Positions 1-11,039 of a DNA stretch of 64,000 nucleotides are shown one piece after another (within the stretch, counting starts at the first letter, position 1; each line of letters opens with the position of its first letter). Position numbers and translations under genes: made by a program. The DNA comes from Acanthosepion esculentum (Eukaryota > Mollusca > Cephalopoda > Sepiida > Sepiidae), in assembly GCA_964036315.1 (NCBI GenBank), contig OZ038487.1, positions 54,083,275 to 54,147,274 on the forward strand. Reading direction: 5' to 3'. Under the pieces are notes generated by a model. The model ran no database searches. It was not told the DNA's origin and saw only the letters and a list, made by a program, of their open reading frames with translations.

Positions 1-327
1 GTTATGGGAACTTATCCATAATAATAATGGACTATTCCGGACATCATAAATACTGCGCCTTAAGAGGGAGCAGCAGTTCAGAGTCAGTTCAGAGACAGTC
101 AGAGACAGAGTCGAGTCAGACGATTACTGTCAGACATTGGAATAGTGATACTTGTCGAGACAACATAGTTCACTCTGACCAAACCTGATATTCATTACTA
201 ATACTTCTACTTTTGTACATATTTCTGTTTGTAATATATCTGTGTTATTCCATACCTGTGTTCGAGTTATTCTTCATTGGTTCTACCTTGGACCATCACC
301 GTAGTACAAGGAACTTGGACCATAACA
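1..327 (+). mobile_element. LTR remnant, cut by the window edge
   Basis: Looks like the R/U5 side of an LTR retrotransposon. A TATA-like CATAAATA near position 47 is followed by a GAGTCAGTTCAGAGACAGTC-type repeated stretch, as is common just after the start site of Gypsy LTRs, and the block ends in CATAACA directly before a (TA)n array. The 5' end lies outside the window and no partner LTR, primer-binding site or gag/pol is visible, so solo LTR versus full element cannot be decided. Orientation and identity are inference. Confidence 0.4.

Positions 328-328
<1 letters not shown>

Positions 329-385
<57 letters not shown>
329..385. repeat. (TA)n microsatellite
   Basis: Uninterrupted TA dinucleotide array directly after the LTR-like block. 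Confidence 0.97.
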
Positions 386-392
<7 letters not shown>

Positions 393-525
393 TTTATGTA
401 CGTTTGAATAAAAAGCAATGAAAGTTCTGTGTTAATTATTTTTTTTACTTTTCGTTCTTTCTAATAATGTTTTTTTATTTCTGGTTGGTATTGTTAAATG
501 AAATTTACAACCCAATTATATTATT

Positions 526-529
<4 letters not shown>

Positions 530-564
<35 letters not shown>

Positions 565-584
565 TATATATATATCTATGCCTG

Positions 585-651
<67 letters not shown>
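530..651. repeat. (TA)n microsatellite, interrupted
   Basis: Two long TA arrays separated by a short non-repeat segment (about 576-587). Open frames through it that read as alternating Ile-Tyr are artefacts of the dinucleotide repeat. Confidence 0.96.
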
Positions 652-654
<3 letters not shown>

Positions 655-655
<1 letters not shown>

Positions 656-885
656 AGTTTCTTTCTCACACTTTACACTTGTGGAAGTCCTTTACCACGA
701 ATTTTAATCTGCAAAAACTTAAATGCACTGTCAATTGCTATCTACTGTCCTCTTGATTATTCTTTTCTCTTCCTGCTCATTATTAATGTTTATATCCCTG
801 ATTCTTCCACATCCTATAACCCCTTGTGTCTTAGTGGCTTTACTGCCTTACGTGAAGTGATAACAATTAAAATATATGGTGGACT
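655..885 (+). mobile_element. 3' end of LINE family 1 (CR1/Jockey-like)
   Basis: Matches by eye the C-terminal and 3' UTR part of the LINE at 36425-37655: the serine/phenylalanine-rich end, then the 'AACCCCTTGTGTCTTAGTGG' landmark and the 'GCTTTACTGCC' ending found in most family copies. The 5' side is lost and begins right at a (TA)n array. Non-functional fragment. Confidence 0.7.
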
Positions 886-904
886 CTCACGTCGTATGAG
901 GGTC

Positions 905-1442
905 AAGCAGCCCAGTTCCTAGGAACCAACACCCAGACACCAGCACATATGATTTGATTATAGTGGTGAAGGCACTTTGTGCAGAACAAACCACACTTTT
1001 TGAAGGGCCAAATACAGGGACCTGGTACACTATGTGCCGCAAGGTCCTCAAACAAACTTTTTGCGGGTTTTGAATTCAGAGTTGTCCTTCTCCTGAACCA
1101 GTTGCCATCCAAGGCTATAGAACCCAGTCTCTTCTGCTAATTACTCATAGCTGGAGGGAGAAGAGCATTTTATTTTCTCTTTCATCTTTGGTCATTTCTT
1201 GTGCTAAAAACTATAAATCAAATGTAAATGAAACATTCCAGACCCCACTCTGGATCTGCCTCTGGTTTTATTGGTGCATTATTCTAACCAATAAAATGTA
1301 CAAATATAGGGAAACAATATCCATTAGGATAAGAATCCCAAGGGTATTAGCATACAAGTAAATGTAATGGATTCGACTGGAATTTGAACTCGGCTCTCTA
1401 AGCCCTCAGCCTGAGCTGCTACTCATCAGTTCACCGTGCCTC

Positions 1443-1443
<1 letters not shown>
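905..1443 (-). mobile_element. tRNA-derived SINE (family A), 3'-extended copy
   Basis: On the minus strand the element starts with the GGCACGGTG head, has a box-B-like GAGTTCAAATTCC about 50 bp in, then the family body with landmarks such as AATACCCTTGGGA and GACTGGGTTCTATAGCC. Other copies (36067, 58780) share the same order. An unrelated-looking stretch (about 1160-1320) interrupts the body. RNA polymerase III promoter boxes are inferred from tRNA resemblance. The 5' end abuts a (TC)n(TA)n microsatellite. Confidence 0.65.
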
Positions 1444-1512
<69 letters not shown>

Positions 1513-1563
1513 TTGAAATATATCTATATATATATATATATAAAATATATTGAAATATATCTA

Positions 1564-1598
<35 letters not shown>
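1443..1598. repeat. compound (TC)n / (TA)n microsatellite
   Basis: A CT array (about 1443-1468) passes into TA arrays broken by two near-identical AAATATATTGAAATATATC segments, so part of the microsatellite has itself been duplicated. Confidence 0.95.
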
Positions 1599-1601
<3 letters not shown>

Positions 1602-1802
1602 GAAATATAGTCTTAAAGTATGCTATATTTATGGGATAAAATGATCAATATCAGAGATAGAGCATGTGTAAATATAAAAGTGAACATAGAAGTCAACACT
1701 TAGAGGCAACAGTCTGTTTCATGCTAGACGTAATCGTCAGGCCTGATGATTGCATCTAGCATGAAACAGACTGTCGCCTCTAAGTGTTGACTTCTATGTT
1801 CA

Positions 1803-1807
<5 letters not shown>
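1599..1807. mobile_element. palindromic element with hammerhead-like core (family P1)
   Basis: A left arm (about 1599-1730) and a truncated right arm (about 1747-1807) are inverted copies of each other around a short centre near 1735-1745. The shared arm contains AGTGAACATAGAAGTCAACA and ACAGTCTGTTTCATGCTAG. The same arm occurs at 8660, 14349 and 21736. (TA)n arrays bound it on both sides. Inverted pseudo-LTR arms with hammerhead motifs are known from Penelope-like elements; assignment to that group is inference and no protein is present. Confidence 0.6.
1736..1792 (+). ncRNA. hammerhead-ribozyme-like motif
   Basis: Core elements are present in the right order: CTGATGA (1743-1749), a weak stem II region with TGC/GCA pairing, GAAAC (1763-1767), and a short stem III of ACAG/CTGT closing on GTC (1773-1775), with a predicted cut after 1775. 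The upstream strand for stem I is shorter here than in the copy at 14421. Hammerhead cores of type I with very short stem III are known in Penelope-like retroelements. Activity is untested. Confidence 0.35.

Positions 1808-1841
<34 letters not shown>
1808..1841. repeat. (TA)n microsatellite
   Basis: TA array abutting the truncated right arm of the palindromic element. Confidence 0.95.
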
Positions 1842-1844
<3 letters not shown>

Positions 1845-2397
1845 AGTGGATGCTGAAAAATGTGGAATCAAGAATTGGATGAGAAATGATGTAACAATAT
1901 AATTACATTTAATTTGACTTTGCTAATTTGTCTTTGCTGTATCTTTATTTCTGTTGCCCTTTATAAAATACCTAAGCATTATAATAAAAGACAAAAGAAA
2001 AATAGTCATGATTAGAAATGCCTTGTTTGTGCTTGAATGCATGTCCTAAATTATAAGGAATATAATCCACATTGGATAATATAACCATTTGCCAGACTAA
2101 ACTTTTGACTTAACTAAATTTCATCTTAAAATTTTAGTTGTCTCATAGCTTTGAGTAGAGTCCCATGTTGTGAATGTGTAAAGTTACTATGTCACAGAGA
2201 TATTGTCAGATAAAAAACAAACAAAAAGAAAACCTCTTTTTTTCTGTCTTCTACAAGCCCTGCTCAAGAAGTTGTGTTGACGAATGGTGATTCATACTTT
2301 ACAAGAACACAATAAGAAGACTGAAATATTTCAGGAACGGGAAAAATACATATAAGAAACTAAAAAGAAAACAAAAAATATATATTTAGATTTTATG

Positions 2398-2398
<1 letters not shown>
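1842..2398. other. no recognisable feature
   Basis: AT-rich DNA without a coding stretch, RNA gene or repeat that recurs elsewhere in the window as far as can be seen by eye. Confidence 0.6.

Positions 2399-2451
<53 letters not shown>
2399..2451. repeat. (TA)n microsatellite
   Basis: Uninterrupted TA array. Confidence 0.96.
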
Positions 2452-2458
<7 letters not shown>

Positions 2459-3077
2459 AAATATCAGAGGAAGGACAAAAACAAGTCAGGAAAAAAATTA
2501 CCTCAGAGAACCCTGGTCATGTAGAAAGAGTTATGAACACACCAGATGACCCACAGTCTTTTGATTGTTTTTTTTTATGGAATCCAAGGAGAAGGGTGTT
2601 GCCCCAAGGCTTAGTGATAACAATATTCTTGTGTCTATTCAATTCTAAAGAAATAACTATTTTTACTCTGCAAAACTCGAGACAAACTTATAACTGTGAC
2701 AAAACACAATAAAACACTGTATATATACTTCAATTGAATCAATTATGTATAATTATATATATATATATATATTGGTTGATTTAATATTGAAGTTGACAGA
2801 ATGAAATACTTAGCCTTCTATTAGTGAATAGGAGAGAGTAATAATATCGATGAGTGGAGAAGGAGCAGCAAAAGAAGGGAGGTTCGAAAATATATGCACA
2901 ACAATTTATTAAAGGATGTATATAAATTTAGATAGACAGGCATTCAATTCCAACTTCTTTGCTTGTGGACTAATTTTAGGATGCTAGAAAATTTACAAAG
3001 TTCAGTTTGGCTAATGTTTGTAATCAGCTAGCTTGGCTCCAACAAAAAAAAAATGTACATGTCTTGAACCCGGGTCC
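2452..3077. other. no recognisable feature
   Basis: A-rich DNA with a short TA run near 2755-2772. Nothing coding or structured is seen. Confidence 0.55.
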
Positions 3078-3215
3078 TTTTTTTGTAATCATTTCACCTC
3101 GGGCAAGGCATTAAAGTCACTAAGGCACAAGGGGTTATTGGGATGGAAAAATAATGAAAAGACTTCAGCGAGGAGAAAGAACAATATTCAGTTCATGGTA
3201 GCATAAGCTTCCTAA
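3078..3215 (-). mobile_element. 3' UTR fragment of LINE family 1
   Basis: Minus-strand copy of the family 3' terminus: a T-run, then AATCATTTCACC, the GGCAAGG block and CACAAGGGGTTA. The same terminus recurs at 3385, 20950, 42755 and 55024. Only the tail is left. Confidence 0.6.
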
Positions 3216-3384
3216 GGCTTGAACTCATGTCTTTGCTACAAAAAGCCTTCTTTCTTCATAATCTATAATTTACTCGCTAATGTTACTTGATGATTAGTTG
3301 TAATGAAAAACAAGTAAAATGAAGATTAATGAAAGAAATATGAGTCAAAATTAATAATGATTCATAATGTTTCATTTTTTTTTT

Positions 3385-3650
3385 TAATCATTTCACCCCA
3401 AGCAAGGTAATACTGTCATGATGATGCAAGGGGTTATGAGAATGAAAAGATTTTAGTGAGGGAATGTGAAGAGAAAAGACTATAAAGGAAAAGGTTTCCG
3501 GAAGACAGAAGATGGCATGTGTCAGGGAAGCAAGAAACTGGAAGACTTCCACAGGCAAGAAGTGCAAGAAAAGAAACTATTAAAATAGAACTTATGGTTA
3601 CATCTAGCTATTTCAACAGTAAGACGATAAAACCTAGGTGCAAATCTAGT
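3385..3650 (-). mobile_element. LINE family 1, 3' part, downstream of a nested RTE
   Basis: Carries the family 3' terminus (AATCATTTCACCCCAAGCAA), the CAAGGGGTTA landmark and the serine-rich C-terminal coding region ending at AATCTAGT. The match resumes at 4082 after an RTE insertion, so this and 4082-4210 are one broken element. Reading frames are disrupted. Confidence 0.7.
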
Positions 3651-4073
3651 CTTCTTCTTTATACATGATGGCCTCTCAGTACATAGGTGATCAGGGCTCT
3701 CCACAATTTCCTGTCCTTTGTAGCTCTTAATAAATGTTGTCTTTCCACTATTTCTCCTTAACCTTGTTCTGCCATCAAGCTCACTAAGTTGGTTGTATTC
3801 CTCTGTCCCTAATGCTTTCAATCTGTCCTGTGGGTATCAGATTTTCCAAGACTTCTTTCCCCATTATGGGCCCTAGATACATCAACTGCCTTTTCCTGAT
3901 CTTAAGTATAAGTTTTCTTTTTGTTTCCATTTTCTTTAAAACATTGTCATTGCTCACATGTGTGGTCTATGGTATCCTCAGCATCCTTCTGTAGAACTAC
4001 ATTTCTGTTGCTTCAAGTCTCTGTTTAGTCTCTGAGGAGATTGTCCAGCATTCACTGCCATACTGTAGGACAG
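3651..4073 (-). mobile_element. RTE-type LINE, 5'-truncated, nested insertion
   Basis: A 423-bp minus-strand copy of the RTE-like family seen fully at 39690-40470 and 53680-53960. It holds the region translating to the family C-terminus (similar to 'KFLGHIMRKEGLENL') and ends at its 3' side in an AAAGAAGAAG tail, typical of the short-repeat tails of RTE elements. It is flanked by AATCTAGT at 3643-3650 and at 4074-4081, a target-site duplication inside a LINE family 1 copy. Frames are broken. Confidence 0.75.
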
Positions 4074-4081
4074 AATCTAGT

Positions 4082-4210
4082 AGTAATTCATGCTGTTGAG
4101 GTACCTAGGAGGAGAGCTCATTAGAACAATTACCATAAAAATATTTCTAGAAAAGACAGGTAGAAGTCATGTCATGCGGTGGGATAATGACTGAGGTCAA
4201 GATATCAGGT
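4082..4210 (-). mobile_element. LINE family 1, part upstream of the nested RTE
   Basis: Continues the copy at 3385-3650: the segment with GAGCTCATTAGAACAATTAC and AAAATATTTCTAGAAAAGAC matches 21300-21370 in the same orientation. Confidence 0.65.
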
Positions 4211-4898
4211 CAGGCTGAATTTTGATCTTGAATTTTCATGTATGAAATGAGTGTGTAAACTTCTCAACTTTGCTCAAGTCTGAAAATCTAAACAAATGAA
4301 ATAAACATCAAAAATGTTTTGGGAAGAACTTGTTGGTCAGATTGAGAATTTTTCAGTACTCCTGCCTAAAATGTTTAATATATGTTATTAACATTCACCA
4401 TTGAATTAAATTTATTGGCAAAGAAAGGAATTATATTGAAAAATAAATATTTACTTGATAAATACAGCCATATAAGAAGATATCCATCACATATCAATCC
4501 AGCACTCTTTTATTTTTTTGAAAAAGATTTTTCCATTCCCCAGCACCTTGTTTAGCTTTTGGAATACATCTTTTGATAGTCCAATGCATGCTTGTATATT
4601 GCAGCACTTATTGTGCACTATTTTATATATATATAAAATAATTTTTAACATACTGTCTGGATAAATTCAAACTATTTTGTAATTTTGGGCTGATGAGGCA
4701 GATATTAAAAATTTATCTGTTGTAACAAATTTATTACCAAATTCTTCAATGATGTGTTAATTTTGTTCCTTCTTGATGAATATCATATTGCTCTGTATAT
4801 AGATACATTGAGCTCTTTTCATGGATCTATCTTTTTAATATTTTATATTAAAAGGACCTACTTGGATTATCCTTACCTTTTACAGGTTTGATATTATA

Positions 4899-4900
<2 letters not shown>
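4211..4900. other. no recognisable feature
   Basis: AT-rich DNA. No coding stretch longer than background and no repeat shared with the rest of the window was seen. Confidence 0.55.
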
Positions 4901-4978
<78 letters not shown>

Positions 4979-5010
4979 AAAATAGAATTATATATATATA
5001 GAGAGAGATA
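4901..5010. repeat. compound (CTAT)n (TA)n (GT)n microsatellite
   Basis: About 11 copies of CTAT, then a TA run, a GT run (about 4961-4978) and a degenerate TA/GA tail. Confidence 0.95.
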
Positions 5011-5039
5011 TATATAAAGAGAATGAGTGGACATAAAAA

Positions 5040-5210
5040 TTGTCACACCTCAAATAAAATCCAAACTTGATCTGAAGCTCATCTGATCTCTGAGACTGAC
5101 AGTCACCTTGTTGTGTTGATTTCAAGGCCTTCATTGGCTATATCTAAATACATACTCATCTTTGACATTGAGTGCTATTCTCTCCTAAATATAGTAAACT
5201 TTAAACATAC
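5040..5210. mobile_element. diverged arm of palindromic family P1
   Basis: The right half keeps the order 'ATATCTAAATACATACTC', 'GACATTGAGTGCTATTCTC', 'AATATAGTAAACTTTAAACA', which tracks the outer arm at 14485-14555. The ribozyme-like core is not clearly kept. Strongly diverged. Confidence 0.35.
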
Positions 5211-5224
5211 ATATATATATTATT

Positions 5225-5625
5225 ATAACGGTTCGATTCTTGGTAGTAGATGTGCACTGCTGATGAGTTCCCAAAAATTCTGTTGAGGATTCTTGTTCTA
5301 GACTAAATGAATTATTATGAGAAATTATTCTAATCTCCAAACATTTCTTTCACTTATAAACCTATGCTTGATCTATCTTCTAATGCTCTGGATGGAGCAG
5401 CTTGGTGAAAGAAGACATTGCTCTTGGGGCCAGTTCCAGTGGGTTATGTATGCTTGGATGAGTATCACCACCAGTATTAGGAGTAGCTGTGCTATATTGA
5501 GTCTAGTTAGTTTCCACTTCGTCATTGAGGCCTGCTGGCCCAGTGGTATGATGCTTCTTGGTGTTGTATCATAATGGTCTGTATTCAATTCTTGTTCTAC
5601 AATGAATTATTATGAGAAAATATAT
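5225..5625 (+). other. possible tRNA-derived repeats, uncertain
   Basis: Two segments (near 5225-5330 and 5535-5625) share a 'GAATTATTATGAGAAA' ending and each has a tRNA-like piece: GGTTCGATTCTTGG near 5230 and GGCCCAGTGGTATGATGC near 5537. They may be two copies of a small SINE. The middle is unassigned. Confidence 0.25.
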
Positions 5626-5629
5626 ATGT

Positions 5630-6250
5630 ATAAATAATGGCTGGGTACTTATTTCTGAGCTTGCTTGTCTGTAAAGGTAGCAAGCTAATCCCTGTTGCAG
5701 ATGCCTGCTCAGGCACATTTACTACTACTTTAACACCCACAGAGCCAAACTATCCTTTATACTGCAACGATGCTGAGCAAACCTAGTTACAGTTTCTTGG
5801 AGAGAACATGATCTGGCATAATCGGTAATTTTGGTCAAACTTGTGTTAGAGTTTTCAAGCATTTCCCAGTGGTGCCATACACTGAGATTATCTTCCACAG
5901 ACCAATATTATCAGGAAGTCAGCTCCCTGATAAATTGACCAAGTCTTTCTTCAGTGTTCATGAAGACAATCTGTAGTTTATTCTGAAAGTATGCTGACCA
6001 TACTTATGTTACAGATTTTGGGAGACAGTGCATAATATAATATGATCAACAGTTGAGCAGGGCCAGTACACTGAAAGCCTCAGTCATGATGACTTGTAAC
6101 TTCATACTAGTACAATCATTGATAGTTTCCAAATAGGTTCTTCAACCCATTTTCATTCACAAGGCTTGGGTCAACCTGTGGTAAGGTTTTCAGGCACTTC
6201 CCAATGTGTGTCCAATAACTTGAAACGATTTTAAAGTGAATTAAGTTTAA
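5630..6250 (-). mobile_element. family B interspersed repeat (SINE-like), split by a solo LTR
   Basis: Shares ordered blocks with 35655-36025 and 62925-63383: 'GCTAATCCCTGTTGCAGATG', 'TTAACACCCACAGAG', 'CATGATGACTTGTAACTTC', 'GGGTCAACCTGTGGTAAGG' and 'CAGGCACTTCCCAATG'. The region looks partly duplicated internally. In better copies the minus-strand 5' end is tRNA-like. It ends at the GCGTC target duplication of the solo LTR at 6256. Confidence 0.55.
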
Positions 6251-6255
6251 GCGTC

Positions 6256-6613
6256 TGTTGAGATCAATAAGACATCCTTCGTTGTCACTGTTGAGATGTT
6301 GAGTGTTTCCACGTGAGTATATGGTAATAACGAACAAACACAGTTGTAGGGAAAAATACTGGTATATTCAGAGAGGTATTTACATCAGAGAGATTAGTAG
6401 TAGAACGAACGTAGGTTAGTAGTAACAATAAGTAATAGTAATAAAGTCCAACGGTATCTTCCGATCGAGAAACGGAAGTGTAACTGATCACTACAGAAGT
6501 CTCACTCTGCACTGCACTACACTGCTACACTACTCACAGTCTCTAGAACTACTGTTCTATTTATAATAATAGGATCAGTCTATTGTGGTTGTGAAGGTGG
6601 GTGGGCCCCAACA
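6256..6613 (-). mobile_element. solo LTR with GCGTC target-site duplication
   Basis: A 358-bp LTR with ends TGTTG...CAACA, flanked by GCGTC at 6251-6255 and again at 6614-6618. On the minus strand it starts TGTTGGGGCCC and has a strong TATA box (ATTATAAATAG, about 55 bp in) followed by about 270 bp of R/U5, which fixes orientation. No internal retroviral-type region is present, so this is the product of LTR-LTR recombination. A 5-bp duplication is usual for Gypsy/Copia/BEL-type elements; family is unassigned. Confidence 0.85.
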
Positions 6614-6879
6614 GCGTCTAATGATTTTTTTTCTTTTTCTTTCAGATTTGGTGAACATTTGGGTGATATTGTTTTTCACACATAATTGCCATGACTTAAA
6701 TAATGTGATCCAATAGAAAAATAAATTTTTACCAATAGCACTGATTTATTTACTGCTGACTTTGATCTGTCTTAATGAAACACCCTTATATATAATCCAT
6801 CTTAATGAAACACCCTTTATATATTGGAATTTTCTCCCCAGGCTAATAGTATTAAGATTATTTTTTTACCATTTATCAA

Positions 6880-7140
6880 CCCTTTACAGGTTATTTAAAG
6901 CAGAAATATATTTGGGATTGTAAGAACAATTCTTATTTTGCCAGTGAATATTGTATTAATAATTTTTTAAGAATAACATGATTTTTTCAAGATACAAGTC
7001 CCACTGTTTAACCCATAGATGGGGGAGGAGATGAATTCATACCTTTCCCAAGTGAATATAATGGACACAAGTGAGATTCGAACTCTGCTCCCCCACTTCT
7101 CATTCCGATGCTCTATTCATTATATCACCTGCACATCCAC
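6880..7140 (-). mobile_element. tRNA-derived SINE (family A)
   Basis: Minus-strand order: tRNA-like head (GTGCAGGTGATATAATG type), box-B-like GAGATTCGAACTC region, body with AATTCATACCTTTCCC, and 3' block with AACCCTTTACAGGTTATTT. It begins next to a family B head at 7141. Confidence 0.6.
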
Positions 7141-7240
7141 TAATAGTGTCAAGAAATCATCTTGACAAATTGACTGTGATGAAATTTGAATTCAAATTTC
7201 ATAGTTGGAATGCTAATGTTCTAACTACTTGCTTACCTTG
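7141..7240 (-). mobile_element. family B repeat, 5' head only
   Basis: Matches the tRNA-like head of family B at 63290-63383 (blocks GACAAATTGACTGTGATG and TTTGAATTCAAATTTC). It is cut to about 100 bp and its 5' end runs into a (TA)n array. Confidence 0.55.
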
Positions 7241-8137
<897 letters not shown>

Positions 8138-8525
8138 TCTGTTTTTTCCGGAAAATGGCAATCATGGCTTTCCACAACTTTCTATTTTTTGGAGGACTCA
8201 GAAGTTTTTCTTTTTCTTTGCTAAGGCCCTTACCAGCCCTTCTGCCATCCATTCACACAATTTCATGAGGTAAATAGCAAGCTGACTTCCCCTATCTCTC
8301 TTGCCCTCAATATGCCCTGTGAAGGTCAAATTTTCCAAGACCTCCTTCCTCATTATGTGTCCAAAGAATTTCAGCTATCACTTCCTGATTCTGAGTATAT
8401 TCTTTCTGTTGCAATTTTCCTTAAGACTTCCTTGTTGCTTATTTACTCTGTCCACTGAATTTTCGGCAGTCTTCTGTAGAACCACACTTCTGCTGCCATA
8501 TAAGCAGTTGCATATCTCATAGCAA
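8138..8525 (-). mobile_element. RTE-type LINE 3' fragment
   Basis: Minus-strand copy of the RTE-like family: blocks GGTCAAATTTTCCAAGACC, CTCATTATGTGTCC and TTCTGTAGAACCAC follow the same order as in 3651-4073 and 39690-39830. Short open frames across it are relics. Confidence 0.65.
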
Positions 8526-8659
8526 TATCATCTTTAAAATGGCTGATTTTTCTTATAAATCCATTTGACACTTGACAATACAACTTCTACATGGTTTACT
8601 TCATTTTAAAATTTTCTAATTAATTCTAGTGGTTAATATATATGTATATGTGTGTAATA

Positions 8660-8779
8660 AAAATATAGTTTAAAGGTATGTTATATTTATGAGTAAAAGT
8701 GTTCAATATCAGAAAATGTATGTAAATATAAAAGTGGACACTAAGGTCAACATCAAGTGGCAACAGTCTGTTTCATGCT

Positions 8780-8782
<3 letters not shown>
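8660..8782 (-). mobile_element. single arm of palindromic family P1
   Basis: Shares TATGTTATATTTATGAG, TCAATATCAGA and AACAGTCTGTTTCATGCTTG with the other P1 copies but has no inverted partner; the arm stops just before the ribozyme-like CTGATGA and passes into (TA)n. Confidence 0.6.

Positions 8783-8814
<32 letters not shown>
8783..8814. repeat. (TA)n microsatellite
   Basis: TA array abutting the P1 arm. Confidence 0.95.
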
Positions 8815-8818
<4 letters not shown>

Positions 8819-9500
8819 CGGCCATACACAGCTGGTTGATCAGAAAAAGCATTCAACTGGAATGGAGCAAAAGCAGCATCATGTTTAGATGTAACAAAGT
8901 TTTATCTTTTTTAATTAATTATTTTAAGTACTTTCATTAAAAAACATTTTGAATTAATGCAGTTACTGATATAACAGAAGTAGTCTGTATTTACTCAATT
9001 AAAATTACAACATGAAGACCCACTTCAGACCACATTTATTTTAGAGTTTTTGAAATTCAATTTGTCAGTGTGCTACCAGGGATGGAAAAGAGGATACATT
9101 TATAAAGCAATTGCTAAGTTTGATGAAAATCGATTGAAAGATCAACGAAAAATAAGATTTAAACCAGTAAACATCACCATTTTTCACTATTTATGCAGGT
9201 TTTCACAATATGGGTGGACTCAGTTATCAAGTTAAATGACTGTTAAACAATCAACTTATTGTTGGCTACAATTGAGTGAAGTTTGTATTAGATTGCTTGA
9301 AAATTGAGGGAGTTTTTAGTTTAAAATATGTGTTGAAATCAATTTGTATCTAAATTCATTTTTCGTTTTTCATGTTTTTCGCTAAACACAGTGGCATAGA
9401 AATAAAAATGAGGTTGTTGAGCTTGTCATTATGTAAGTAACCTACATACTGAGTTTGAACAGAATCAGAGGAAAAAAATTGAATTTATCGATTATTGATT
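8815..9500. other. no recognisable feature
   Basis: No supported gene or repeat. An open frame of about 60 codons at 9050-9235 lacks any recognisable motif and is not called. Confidence 0.5.
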
Positions 9501-9625
9501 TTTTTTAAATTATAGATTTTTTATGCTAAAACCCTATATCTTATAATTGTACAATTTATATGTCAAGTTTGGTTAAAATTGGTTGGATGGATCTTGAGTG
9601 AAAAGGTATCACAGACAGACACACA

Positions 9626-9628
<3 letters not shown>
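9501..9628 (+). mobile_element. possible transposon tail ending in (CAGA)n
   Basis: The stretch with GGTTGGATGGATCTTGAGTG followed by CACAGACAGACACACAGAC resembles a widespread invertebrate repeat end that passes into a CAGA-type microsatellite. Family not identified. Confidence 0.25.

Positions 9629-9688
<60 letters not shown>
9629..9688. repeat. (TA)n microsatellite
   Basis: Uninterrupted TA array seeded on a CAGA-type tail. Confidence 0.96.
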
Positions 9689-9690
<2 letters not shown>

Positions 9691-10724
9691 TAAAAAACAT
9701 ACATATACACACATATACTTGCATGTACATATATATTTTTAAACTCAGGAGTCATAAAAACTGTTCAATGTTGTATAACAGAGCTATTATGTATATATTA
9801 CACAATTATCAGGTGCTAAATATTCACTGACCATTAAGCATTACGAAATTCGCATTCTTGTGGAGTTGATTTAAAATTGTGTTTTAAAACTTGTCTTGTA
9901 TATTATTGTTGTCTATAATATTTAAAATAATTATTAATAATTCATATTGATGGAAGTTTTAAGGTCAAAAGACGGGGAATTAAAAATAAATTTTATTTTT
10001 AAAATTTTGAATTTATGTAAACACACTATGTATCAAGGAGAATTAGACCCTTTTTGGCATAGAAAAACTTTGTTCATGGTAATATAAATAATAGTTGCTT
10101 ATTAAAGTATATTAATAAATTAATACCTAATGGGATAAACTTAGCTGTCAAGATGTTAATTATAAGTTATGGTGATATATATAATGCATTTTAAAACTAG
10201 CCTTATACTTACAAAGGTGTTATTATATATACACATGTAGAAAAATAATCAAGTAGGGTCTACAGAATTATATACATGTATATTGTAGATATAAAAATGC
10301 TAGTAATGATGGGTGGTATGAATGGGATGTACTTATTTTATTACCACATAATCTACCACTTGAACAAAATTATTATGCCTTTTATTTAAATCAATTAATT
10401 TATCTGATAGAATATGAAGTTACAATAACAAGAAGCAAAACGCATAATAATAAACAGTTTTTTAATTCTGTGTATTTTATACTGAGTAAAATGTTTTGAT
10501 AATAATTGTCACGAATAATAAGGATAAAATTATTTTTACCTGATGCTAATTTAATAATTTTTGTTTTTTTCTTTTATCACCACTTAAAATTACATGTATA
10601 TATTTATTACTTCAAATATTATATTTAGTGGATACCCATCTTTAAGTAGATGTTCCATATATTTTAAACAGTATTTATTTTGTCTACCAGCTTGCATATT
10701 CAAGAAAATCTAATAAAGTAAATG
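9689..10724. other. no recognisable feature
   Basis: Very AT-rich DNA with many TTAAT/AATAAT words. No gene or shared repeat seen. Confidence 0.55.
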
Positions 10725-10830
10725 TGTCCTCTGGGAGGATTTGAACCTGCACTTGCCCATCCACAGGACGAATGCTGATCCAACATGCTTTGACCACTTG
10801 GCTACAAAGAGCTTCACACTCAAGCAAGGT
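10725..10830 (-). mobile_element. tRNA-like SINE head (tRNA-Ser-type)
   Basis: On the minus strand GTAGCCAAGTGGTCAAAGC resembles box A of a class II tRNA, and GCAGGTTCAAATCCTCCC resembles box B, about 45 bp further on. The arms do not fold into a clean tRNA, so a tRNA-derived SINE or tRNA pseudogene is more likely than a functional tRNA gene. Confidence 0.5.
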
Positions 10831-10990
10831 TCTATTTGCTTTTAAAACACATTCACTTGTTCAGATTTTTCTCAAAAGTCTGCTCAGTTTCGTATTTGAA
10901 ATGTAAATAAAGCAATTTCTAAAGAATTAATGGATTTTATTTTTAAATCCATTATATTTCATTACTTCAAACATTATTTTTAATGGATAC

Positions 10991-10992
<2 letters not shown>

Positions 10993-11037
<45 letters not shown>
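10993..11037. repeat. (TA)n microsatellite
   Basis: Uninterrupted TA array. A 'TAATGGATACCCAT' segment before it also occurs near 10628 (TAGTGGATACCCATC), suggesting a small repeat. Confidence 0.95.

Positions 11038-11039
<2 letters not shown>

Noticed and set aside
467..922. Open frame of about 150 codons rich in alternating Ile-Tyr
   Set aside because: It is the translation of a (TA)n array joined to a LINE 3' fragment; no gene signature.
10725..10830. Functional tRNA-Ser gene
   Set aside because: A- and B-box-like words are present but the acceptor and anticodon stems do not pair cleanly.
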